Assembly (NCBI GenBank): GCA_037447655.1
Contig: JBBHKE010003445.1
Coordinates: 135,921 to 151,201, forward strand
Direction of reading: 5' to 3'
Length of the DNA: 15,281 nucleotides
Origin: Zygnema cylindricum
Taxonomy: Eukaryota > Streptophyta > Zygnematophyceae > Zygnematales > Zygnemataceae
Shown: positions 8,148 to 15,281 of the stretch, in pieces
Layout: each line of letters begins with the position of its first letter
Position numbering within the stretch: the stretch's first letter is position 1
The notes under the pieces: generated by a model
What the model was told of the DNA's origin: nothing
Seen by the model: the letters and a program-made list of their open reading frames with translations, nothing else
Database searches by the model: none
Position numbers and translations under genes: made by a program

Positions 8148-8556
8148 CATAGATGTCCAATTGGCATAATACGCACGAAACGAACGCGCTTATACTCAAA
8201 TATCACATACGATTCGCATTTAACGATGTTGAAAAATTAATGCAATGCGCACTTGACTATGTACATGTACCTTTCTGTACATTATTCGACTTTTGAATTT
8301 TTAAATTTCAAATTTTCAATACGGCATACGCTAAAAAACAGTAAACTGAAAAATCCAACAACGCGGCAACCACGGTGTTGAACCACGGCGCTGAACCAAC
8401 TACTAGCTACCAGGCTTCTGAACAAGCGACCAAACTGCACATTCCGTACAGTGTTCGTTCACTGAAAATTAAACGAATTTTACGAAAATAATAAAGGTCA
8501 CGCATACTACGAAAAAATTGGAAATAATTCAAATTCGTACAAATTGGACATCTATG
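8148..8556. mobile_element. Short inverted-repeat element with CATAGATGTCCAATT ends (hAT-like MITE)
   Basis: The left end CATAGATGTCCAATT (8148-8162) is perfectly inverted at the right end (AATTGGACATCTATG, 8542-8556). The first 13 bases resemble the termini of the element at 12814-13584 (CATAGTTGTTCAA, 11 of 13). The element is 409 bp with no coding frame. No 8-bp target duplication is visible (TGTTGTAG on the left, CCATAGAT on the right). Right after the end another CATAGATGTC starts at 8558, so the right boundary may be rearranged. Confidence 0.55.
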
Positions 8557-8610
8557 CCATAGATGTCTCATGCACATACAACGCAAGCATGAAATGCCTG
8601 GAAAATATCG

Positions 8611-9612
8611 CCATTTTGGGCATTTTGTGCAATTTTGACAATTTGGGCATTTTGGGCAATTTGGGCAATTTGGGCAATTTGAGCATATTGGGCATTTTGG
8701 GCAATTTTGGCACTTTGTGCATTTTGGGCAGTTTGTGTAATTTTGCCATTTTGGGCATTTTGGGCAATTTGGGCAATTTGGGCATTTTGGGCATTTTGGG
8801 CAATTTTGGCATTTTGGGCAATTTTGGCAATTTGGGCAATTTGGGCAATTTGGGCATTTTGGGTTATTTGGGCATTTGAGGCATTTTGGGCATTTTTTGC
8901 AATTTGTGTAATTTGGGCATTTTGGGCATTTTTGGTAATTTTGGCATTTTGTGCATTTAGGTCATTTTGTGTAGTACGGTCTTTTTGGGCATTTTTGGCA
9001 TTTTGTTCAATTTTGGCATTTTGGGCATTTTGTGCAATTTGGGCATTTTGGGCAATTTGGGCATTTTGCGCAATTTGGGTAATTTGGGCATTTTGGGCAT
9101 TTTTGGTAATTCTGGCATTTTGGGCATATTGGTCATTTTGTGTAGTATGGTCAGTTTGGGCAATTTGTGCAGTATGATGAGTTTGGGCATTTTTGGCATT
9201 TTGTTCAATTTGGGCATTTTGGACAGTTTTAGCATTTTGTGCAATTTGGTCATTTTGGGCAATTTTGACATTTTGGTCATTTTGGGCATTTTCGGCAATT
9301 TGGGCATTTTGCGCAATTTGAGTAATTTGCGCATTTTGGGCATTTTGTGCAATTTTGGCATTTTGGGCATTTTGTGGAATTTGGGCATTTTGGGCATTTT
9401 GGCAGTTTGGGCATTTTGGGCATTTTGGGCATTTTGGGCATTTTGGGCATTTTAAGCAATTTGGGCACTTTGCGCAATATTGGCAATATTGGCAATTTGG
9501 GCATTTTGGGTAATTTGAGCATTTGGGCATTTTGGGCATTTGGGCATTTTGTGCAATTTTGACATTTTGGGCATTATGGGTAATTTTGGCATTTTGGGCA
9601 TTTTAGGCATAT
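8611..9612. repeat. 9-bp minisatellite (gggcatttt / gggcaattt)
   Basis: About 1 kb is made of 9-base units, mainly gggcatttt and gggcaattt, with variants gtgc, gcgc, tggc, ggtc and gttc at the unit start. The phase is constant from 8618 to 9400 (87 units with no net indel). An 8-base unit at 9401-9408 then shifts it by one, and irregular units follow. Some larger blocks recur, such as gtgtagta...ggcattttgttcaattt near 8970 and 9140. Because the unit has no stop codon in most frames, long frames open on both strands (NAQIAQ-, PKLPK- and GILGNLG-type repeats, up to 323 codons at 8568-9539 minus). I treat these as by-products, not genes. Confidence 0.9.
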
Positions 9613-10226
9613 AAAAGCGCCATATTATATTCTCCTTTATGTACATCACTATTAAATCTGAAAAGTGGGAGAGAGAAGATATTTTGTTTTATTTGCTTCT
9701 TTGTTCCAAACAAATCAGAGTATATACTTCTTTTCGAGATACATGAAAGGCGTAGTGCACATCCCACTGAAAAAACGATAACTCGAAACGCGAAAAGGTA
9801 CGAAGTAAATGTTAAGACAAAAAGGTGCGCGACAAAAAACTCTCTCTTGGATTTTGTGGATTTGCCTCCACCTTGTCAGAAGGAATGTGATCTTTGTACC
9901 CGTGTGGAAATTTTTGTGGTTTTCAATCGTCCACGAATCTATAATCAAATCATCCATCTGTACGGATTCTACACGTTTTGTGGTTGGACTTCCCACCTCA
10001 CCGTGGTAGCCAGCCAAATACAGCAAGGGTATCGAACAAGCCCCCATACAAGTGTGGGACCTTCGGCACCTCGCGGCACCTCGCGCCGACATTTCTTACC
10101 TCTTGGGATCGGGTACGAGAAATAGGGTTTTGGGGTTTGGGTTGTTTTTTTAATAAAAAAAAAACAAAAACAGAAAAAATAAACCCTAAACGAGCGGTCG
10201 CGGACGTCTTCGGCACCCCGGAGGGC
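9613..10226. other. Non-coding stretch with a weak reading frame
   Basis: A minus-strand frame at 9715-10092 (125 codons) has one stretch that reads somewhat like protein (MDDLIIDSWTIENHKNFHTGTKITFLLTRW), but it matches nothing I know. Near 10125-10185 an imperfect hairpin pairs agggttt with aaaccct around a T-run and an A-run. cggcacctcg is repeated near 10065-10085. No gene is called. Confidence 0.4.
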
Positions 10227-10433
10227 CAAAAAGTTGCAAGATTCAGTACTGTACTGTAGTAATGTTGGAGAAAAACTTTCGCAAATCCATACAGAAAGGT
10301 ACATATATCGTACATATTCATGTACAGATCCACAAGTTTTACGTACTAGTACATCCGTACAGTACCACGAACAGGTTTGCCCCTGTACTGTAGCTTTCAG
10401 GCCTGCAGTCCGTCCAGGGTTGCAACTTTTTAG
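10227..10433. repeat. Inverted repeat pair, 207 bp apart (possible small transposon)
   Basis: CAAAAAGTTGCAA at 10227-10239 is inverted at the right end (TTGCAACTTTTTAG, ending 10433). The two flanks share no target duplication (CGGAGGGC against GGTTACGA). The interior is rich in gtac/tactgtac words. It may be a short class II element or an accidental 12-bp inverted repeat. It ends two bases before the stop codon of the reading frame at 10436-10768. Confidence 0.35.
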
Positions 10434-10435
10434 GG

Positions 10436-10768
10436 TTACGAAGAGTTGATGTGGACGCGAAAGGGCCACAGGTGCAGAATGACGTCGAGTTTTTCCGATA
10501 GTTCGTTTCCACGTGCGAACATATCATCATCCTTCTCTCTGGAATGAGTTTTTGATTTGTTTTTGCTTTTCCAAATCGGCAGTACGATCTCTTGCATAGC
10601 TGTATAGAATCTGTACGAAATGCGTATCAGTTGCGGCGAGCCGGTCAGCAATTCAAAATTGTTGATCATTCCGAAATGAACGTTTTCCGATTCTGTTTTC
10701 CAATACTCGAGCCCCTCAATGGTCAGAAAAACTTGTAAAGTTTTATTGACCGACAATTGTACAAACAA
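10436..10768 (-). CDS. Hypothetical protein fragment, unrecognised
   Basis: This is an open frame of 110 codons without an ATG at its upstream end (it opens with TTG; first internal ATG at about residue 34). The composition is protein-like, for example FLTIEGLEYWKTESENVHFGMINNFELLTGSPQLIRISYRFYTAMQEIVLPIW, followed by a charged Lys/Arg/Asp-rich segment and a second ordered-looking stretch, KLDVILHLWPF. I do not recognise the family, and no signal peptide or membrane segment is visible. Directly upstream the minus strand reads ctgacgcaag, which could be a splice acceptor, so it might be one exon of a larger or broken gene. An inverted repeat begins two bases after the stop and may have truncated it. 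Chance cannot be excluded. Confidence 0.3.
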   Translation of the reverse strand: MFVQLSVNKTLQVFLTIEGLEYWKTESENVHFGMINNFELLTGSPQLIRISYRFYTAMQEIVLPIWKSKNKSKTHSREKDDDMFARGNELSEKLDVILHLWPFRVHINSS

Positions 10769-11810
10769 CCTTGCGTCAGCAGGGATTGCGGTTCAAATTG
10801 AAAGGTACGGCAGCCAATGGCCAGCGAGTCCACGAGGGCAGGCTCCCTTGAGCCACAAGCGTGTGATTTTCAATCAGAAAAAGAAAGGCTGCCACGAAAC
10901 CCAACAGTATTTGAGTTTCGGAAGGCGGCCCTGCGGCGCCGGTTCCATGACCGGAGAGTCCAAGATTTCGGCGCCGACGGGGAGGATAGGGCTGACGGTT
11001 GTTTGTAACTTCGTACTTCGTACACCACTGCGCCCCCATCCGAGAGGCAATGGCCAGTTCCTATGCACAGTTGCCGCAAAACTGGCTTCAGATGCCATTG
11101 GATGTGCATAGAACGGAATCTGTGTTATCCCTTGGGTGTCGTTGCGAGCGATGTGCCATCCTGACAGTCCGACGTGGCATCCGCCGAAACGGCCCCCGAC
11201 CGCTGCATCGCGACGCGTACGCACAAGGCAAAGAAAAGCGCACAAGGTTCATCGGGAAATATCTTAGCAGTCGCACCGTACAATGTCTAAACTTCGATCA
11301 TTACCCTCTTTCTCATCCTGTTGCCAAATGTCTCACTTGGATCACAGCACGCTTAGAGGACCCCCCAGATGTACGGACGTCCGTCTGTGTGTCGCCGTGA
11401 CATGCAACCGGCGAATCCGGAAAACTTTTGAAACGGCCGTTTTTGGTATAGACTGTGGATCAATAAAAGCTCTCCCTGACTCGCTATTACCGTCAATAAA
11501 TAATTAGCAGTCTGCAATGTTGGGTATTGGCAGTTTGGCACATTTCCTTTCGCGATTATTCCAAAAATCCATAAATGGTTATCAGACGACAAGGGGGCAC
11601 GATATATCGTGAGCTAACAAACAATGTATTTATATGTACAATACACACTTTATAGTATATAATACATACTTATGGAGTATGCACTGTTGCGGTATCGCGT
11701 ATGACAATCCCTCGCGTACTTTGTAGCACGAAAGTACAATACTGCACCCCAGTCCGGACTGCGCAGCAAAGAAGTACAGTTTTCCAGGATTATTGATTTA
11801 TTTCAAAGAG
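10769..11810. other. GC-richer stretch, no recognisable gene
   Basis: 10870-11430 is clearly richer in G+C than its surroundings and has overlapping open frames on both strands (for example plus 10719-11111 and 10999-11400, minus 10874-11245). None carries a motif I know, and frames on opposite strands are equally open, which high GC alone explains. It may be the remains of a gene or another repeat. 11430-11810 is AT-rich and shows nothing. Confidence 0.4.
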
Positions 11811-12077
11811 TCAATCGTAACCGTCCGACGGTACTTTTTCAGGGGAAGGTTCACACGGGGGCAAAGGTGATAATGTTGTTTGAATTCTATAGTGCTTGAT
11901 AGAATCAAATAGTATCCAATCCAAAATCACCGTGTATATACCGTACAGATAAAATCCTTCAATTTGCCACGTCGTCACGAAATCACTTCGGTACACAATC
12001 GCCACCGGATCGACGTCTATACGTTGATGTAGTTGAGGTGGCAATAGTTTGACTTTAGGGTGTGTACAGTATCCCAC
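11811..12077 (-). CDS. Hypothetical protein 3'-end fragment, unrecognised
   Basis: This is an 88-codon open frame opening at GTG with no ATG upstream in frame nearby, so at best it is the last part of a gene. It reads like protein: LLPPQLHQRIDVDPVAIVYRSDFVTTWQIEGFYLYGIYTVILDWILF, then a Pro-rich tail. No family is recognised. A stop at 11813-11811 is followed about 10 bases later on the minus strand by AATAAA, as for a polyadenylation signal. The foldback element begins 23 bases beyond the upstream end, so an insertion may have separated it from its 5' part. I could not find a convincing continuation on the far side of that element. The length is too short to exclude chance. Confidence 0.3.
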   Translation of the reverse strand: MGYCTHPKVKLLPPQLHQRIDVDPVAIVYRSDFVTTWQIEGFYLYGIYTVILDWILFDSIKHYRIQTTLSPLPPCEPSPEKVPSDGYD

Positions 12078-12091
12078 GTCTGATGCGCTTA

Positions 12092-12099
12092 TTAAGTTA
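12092..12099. repeat. Target site duplication TTAAGTTA (left copy)
   Basis: TTAAGTTA abuts the left end of the foldback element and recurs exactly at 14270-14277, abutting the right end. Confidence 0.85.
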
Positions 12100-12140
12100 G
12101 GGAATTGCTGATCGCAGAGAATTTTTGCTGCACGCAGGTA

Positions 12141-12660
12141 TACCGTGAATCGCTATTAGCGTAATGAAATAGATAGCGTAATGAAACAATTACCGTTATT
12201 TACCCTAATTGGGAATTTCAGTTTTTTCCAAATAAACTTTTATTCTAATTTATCATTAACTCTAATTTGTAAACTGCTTTGTAAAAAATTTCGGCGCATA
12301 ATATATCCACACTAAAATATATGCATGTACGAAATTGTTCAAATCGTACGCCGTCGCGTTTTTTTTACATCCTCAAATGCCGTAAAATATTTACGCAATT
12401 ACGTGTTAGCGCGACTACGGGACATCGTGAATATTTTTTCTGTACTTTTCTACTTGAAAAAGTACAAAAATAGTACGAGCTCTGACAGTCCGTACACCAC
12501 CCTATTTAAAATGGCACCATATTAGAGTTATGAACCCTATTTAATGGGGTACCTCAAATAACGTTTAGAAACATTTAGAATCATTAATTCTATTTGAGAA
12601 TTTGCCGAAAAAAACAGGGTACCTCAATTAGAGTCATGAACGCTAATAGCGATTCACGTA
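12141..12660. mobile_element. Nested MITE with TACCGTGAATCGCTATTAGCG ends
   Basis: The left terminus TACCGTGAATCGCTATTAGCG and the right terminus (reverse complement TACGTGAATCGCTATTAGCG) differ by one base. GTA flanks both sides (12138-12140 and 12661-12663). The undisturbed right arm of the host foldback has a single GTA at this site, which confirms the insertion. Because the right flank can also be read as TA plus G, a TA duplication (Tc1/mariner-like) is possible. The element is 520 bp and non-coding. Inside are direct repeats (ttagagttatgaaccct near 12523 and ttagagtcatgaacgct near 12629, both beside gggtacctcaa) and a hairpin around tgtactttt/aaaagtaca near 12440. Confidence 0.8.
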
Positions 12661-12813
12661 GTAGTTGTCAGTATAGTACAAGCTACGTACCTTTGAGTTC
12701 ACATTTGACAGTCAATCCGTCGAACAACTTTCACTGGCGAAATATTTTAACAGCGGTTAAAAAAGTGTCGCGCTTGCGAACATCGACCGTCATAAAAAAA
12801 CAACAATTCACAC

Positions 12814-13584
12814 CGTAGTTGTTCAAGGCGATTAGTACGGACATACCAATCGCGACGAATTATACGTAATGAACGCATTGAACCTTTTGAACAAATTGAA
12901 CCTTTTGAACAAATCGTTAAAAATCGTTAATGAATTTTCCTTCCGTACTATTCCGTACATGAAAAAAAAAAGTTATACATATAGCGCAGTTTGCAAGTTT
13001 TTCCCGTTAAATGAGCGCTAAAATAATAAAAATGTTTAATTGCATATCACACTTATTGACGGTATCTGAATTCTTTCATCAACTGGTTGTGGGACGTCGG
13101 AGATAAGCTCTGCCATATATGTGACTTACCCGGGTTCTAACATCCGCAAATGTACGCTTTCATCAAATTCCATCTGTCTGAGCCTATTTGACAAGCATAA
13201 ATTTTCAGTATTCCATGGCGGCTTCTTTCAAAAAAAAAATGAAAAAGACGCCCGTACAATTTTCAAACTTACCGCGTGAAACTAGTGTGACGTTCGACGT
13301 CTTTTTTCGAAAATGTCCGTACATTTTCGATGAAATAACGTACAAACTCCATGATATTTCTGTTCATTTCACTGAACAGAAAGTACCAATAACTACGACA
13401 ATCTTTTTATGGAATTTTGTACATATCCGTAAAAAAATGTACAGTTACCGTAAGTTGGTTACAGGTTTCCGTAAATTTTCAGTTTCAGTTTACAGTAGAA
13501 GTTTTTTTGCGATTTTTTCAAAAGCCACGAATCATACGTTTCAATCGGAAAAATTGAAAAAATCGCGCGATTTGAACAACTATG
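12814..13584. mobile_element. Nested hAT-like non-autonomous element with 8-bp target duplication
   Basis: The left end CGTAGTTGTTCAA and the right end (reverse complement CATAGTTGTTCAA) are a 13-bp terminal repeat with one difference. ATTCACAC flanks both sides (12806-12813 and 13585-13592). The mirror arm of the host element has it once. The element is 771 bp. CA/TG-type ends and an 8-bp duplication fit the hAT superfamily. Subterminal 18-bp direct repeats lie at 12877-12894 and 12895-12912. No transposase is present. The plus-strand frame starting at 13188 runs past the element end and shows no domain. A diverged relative in opposite orientation is the element split by the retrotransposon at 3292-7725. 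Confidence 0.83.
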
Positions 13585-13758
13585 ATTCACACGGCCGGCG
13601 CAGGTTTACTGTAACAAGATTGCGGCAACCACATGTAAATAAAATGACTGAGCGCAGGTAGTTTCACACGTCACGTGAGCTCACAGTGTGAGAGCACAAA
13701 CTGATATTTAACTTAGCCGCAACAATGGAATATAATCGCGAACCGTTATGGTGTACTA

Positions 13759-13887
13759 GGACACAAATTAAAGGACGACGTCATATGTATAAACTCGCAA
13801 CTTCGTACAAAATAAGAAAGCGTACCCGCGTAAGAAATATCGTGCGAGTTAATTTATACATATGACGTCATCCTTTAATTTGTGTCC
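13759..13887. repeat. Core hairpin of the foldback element
   Basis: ggacacaaattaaagg...actcgca (13759-13799) pairs with tgcgagtt...gtgtcc (13843-13887) across a 43-base loop, with one mismatch and a 4-base bulge. It includes TGACGTCA near 13863 on the right arm, which is GACGACGTCA in the left arm. Confidence 0.85.
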
Positions 13888-14269
13888 AAGTTCAAACGTA
13901 ACGGTTCGCGATTATATTACATTTTTGCGGCTAAGTTAAATGTCAGTTTGTGCTCTCACAGTGTGAGCTCACGTGAAGTGAGAAACTATCTGCGCGCAGC
14001 CATTTTATTTACACGTGGTTGCCACAGTTTTGTTACAGTAAACCTGCGTCGGCCGTGTGAATTGTTTATTTTTTATGACGGTCAACGTTCGCAAGCGCGA
14101 CACTTTTTTAACCGCCATAAAAATATTTCGCCAGTCAAAGTTATTCGACGGATTGACCGTCAAATGTGAACTCAAAGGTACGTAGCTTGTACTAAACTGT
14201 ACTTCAAATGTACAATTTCTGACAACTACCTGCGCGCAGCAAAAATTGTCGCTGCGACTAGCAATTCCC

Positions 14270-14277
14270 TTAAGTTA
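14270..14277. repeat. Target site duplication TTAAGTTA (right copy)
   Basis: An exact match to 12092-12099, directly following the right end of the foldback element. Confidence 0.85.
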
Positions 14278-15141
14278 TCATACTTGTATATGAATCTCAT
14301 TTTACTACCCTAAGACGAGAAACACACTTTAGAACTATGCAACCAACAGTAGGTGAAAGAAACTTCAAAAACGGAACAATCATAGAATCCGGCAAAGACG
14401 AAAGTGCTATGTTTGTAAAACAATATGATTTACAACGGTACTGAATCATACAGAGCGTTTTCTTATTTTTTCGACACCAATTTTACCCATTTTGATTCGC
14501 GCAATTGTTGAAATGTGCATTGCGCGAAAATGAACTAGCAGATAAACAGTTCTAACTTCAAAACAAATTAGGGCTCCATTTGAAAAAAAAAAAAAGGCTT
14601 GTACTTATTAATTTGGTTTCTTTGTTGTTTACTGTTGCGCATAACCACAACTTGAACAGGAATTCAACACAATCTTGCATATGCGACAACAACCTGTAAA
14701 ATGGATCTTGGCAAACAATTCCCACAAACTGTTATGCAAAATCCAAACTAAATACATTTCACACCTGAACGATTGCCTTTTCGTGATACAAAGTCGTAGA
14801 GAAATTGCAAAAATTCTTCAAATGTATGTCTAAAAGGGCCTTTTAAATGCAGTCTCGCATTCAAATTTTGATCCAAAAGTTGAACTCAAAGGCTCAAAAC
14901 GAAGAAAGCAAGCACTCCAACATTTATTCGTCTTTTTCTTCTGTTCAAATGCATTCGATGGACACACAGGAGGATTGTTTGTTTATCATGTTCCTACAAT
15001 AAACAACTCACTACAATCCTACCGGGAGCTTGTCTCTTAAGTACTGCAATACCCCCTTTGTGCCTTGCGACAAAATTGGTCTCCTGATGCTGCACAACCA
15101 AACAACTCTTTTGTTATGGAACCGCGAAACCATCAATATAC
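14278..15141. other. Intergenic stretch, nothing recognised
   Basis: About 860 bases of AT-rich sequence with stops in every frame, a short A-run near 14583, and no repeat ends or RNA genes that I can support. Confidence 0.5.
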
Positions 15142-15281
15142 ACCGTGACTCACTATTAGAGTAAAGATAGTATTGTCGGGTTATATTAGTGTTGTTAATT
15201 CTAATTCAGTTCCCAATGCCGTGGCTGATTTTAAAGCATCGAAAGGATTAGAGTTCAGAAAAATTAACGTTATTTTGTGGT
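15142..15281. mobile_element. Left end of a short inverted-repeat element, cut by the window edge
   Basis: CACCGTGACTCACTATTAGAGTAA preceded by TATA resembles the terminus of the elements at 12141 and 2082. Only one end is present because the window stops. Its length and far end are unknown. Confidence 0.5.

Larger units (their letters stand above)
12100..14269. mobile_element. Foldback element with long inverted arms and 8-bp target duplication
   Basis: The left end GGGAATTGCTGATCGCAG (12100) is inverted at the right end (CTGCGACTAGCAATTCCC, ending 14269). The inverted similarity continues all the way inward: 12100-12140, 12661-12813 and 13593-13799 pair in order with 14269 down to 13843. 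A 43-base loop is left at 13800-13842. After removing two later insertions the element would be 868 bp, almost wholly palindromic. The right arm has about 25 extra bases near 14195. The 8-bp target duplication fits hAT, P, Merlin or Zisupton superfamilies. The GGG start is unlike the CA start of most hATs, so I leave the superfamily open. No transposase is encoded. Open frames inside (for example 13188-13661 and 13882-14169) cross element boundaries or mirror arm sequence and are not genes. Confidence 0.88.

Noticed and set aside
8568-9539. 323-codon minus-strand frame (and others of 101-162 codons) as repeat-protein genes
   Set aside because: They exist in several frames on both strands because the 9-bp unit has no stop codon. 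No non-repetitive domain is attached.
8618-9600. CRISPR-like array
   Set aside because: Units are contiguous 9-mers without spacers, in a eukaryotic context.
10125-10190. Telomere-like agggttt/aaaccct runs
   Set aside because: Only isolated copies occur, not a tandem array. They form an imperfect hairpin around T and A runs.
10776-10800. tRNA-like B-box (ggttcaaattg)
   Set aside because: There is no A-box at the right distance and no cloverleaf could be formed around it.
13188-13661. 157-codon plus-strand frame that aligns in protein space with the minus frame at 3282-3536
   Set aside because: Both lie in copies of the same hAT-like element, so DNA homology explains the match. The frame in the 3292 copy hits a stop when the retrotransposon is removed, and the 13188 frame crosses the element's end.
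13882-14169. 95-codon plus frame in the right arm of the foldback
   Set aside because: It lies wholly in inverted-repeat sequence, shows no domain and is not preserved in the left arm.

Overview
This window looks like a repeat-dominated piece of a eukaryotic nuclear genome. It has no operons and no dense coding. It carries an LTR retrotransposon primed by an initiator-tRNA fragment, several nested inverted-repeat (class II) elements, a minisatellite about 1 kb long and a decayed DDE transposase. The host cannot be named from sequence alone. The transposase remnant reminds me of those common in oomycetes and other stramenopiles, and the many GTAC/GTACG words are reminiscent of diatom-type genomes. 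Treat 'stramenopile' as a weak guess.

Layout. Positions 211-918 hold a broken pogo/Tigger-type DDE_1 transposase on the minus strand. Positions 919-3291 are non-coding, with small tandem repeats and one degenerate short inverted-repeat element (2082-2280). Positions 3292 to about 7725 are an old hAT-like element split by a young, structurally complete LTR retrotransposon at 3511-7454. The retrotransposon has 1,185-bp LTRs that differ at only 2 positions, a 5-bp target duplication (AATAC), an initiator-tRNA anticodon-type primer site, a polypurine tract and one intact 427-residue copia-type Gag. It has no protease, integrase or reverse transcriptase. Positions 8148-8556 are another short hAT-like inverted-repeat element, and 8611-9612 is a 9-bp minisatellite. 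Positions 9613-12091 contain no recognisable gene, only two short reading frames that look somewhat protein-like (10436-10768 and 11811-12077, both minus). Positions 12100-14269 are a foldback element with an 8-bp target duplication. Its left arm has been hit by two further elements (12141-12660 and 12814-13584), each with its own target duplication. The last 140 bases begin another copy of the short element seen at 2082 and 12141.

How it fits together. The only intact gene I can defend is gag. Its element has the cis signals for reverse transcription plus Gag, so if it moves it must borrow Pol from an autonomous relative. Relative ages follow from the nesting. The hAT-like copy at 3292 predates the retrotransposon inside it. 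The foldback at 12100 predates the two elements in its left arm, and its untouched right arm confirms both insertion sites.
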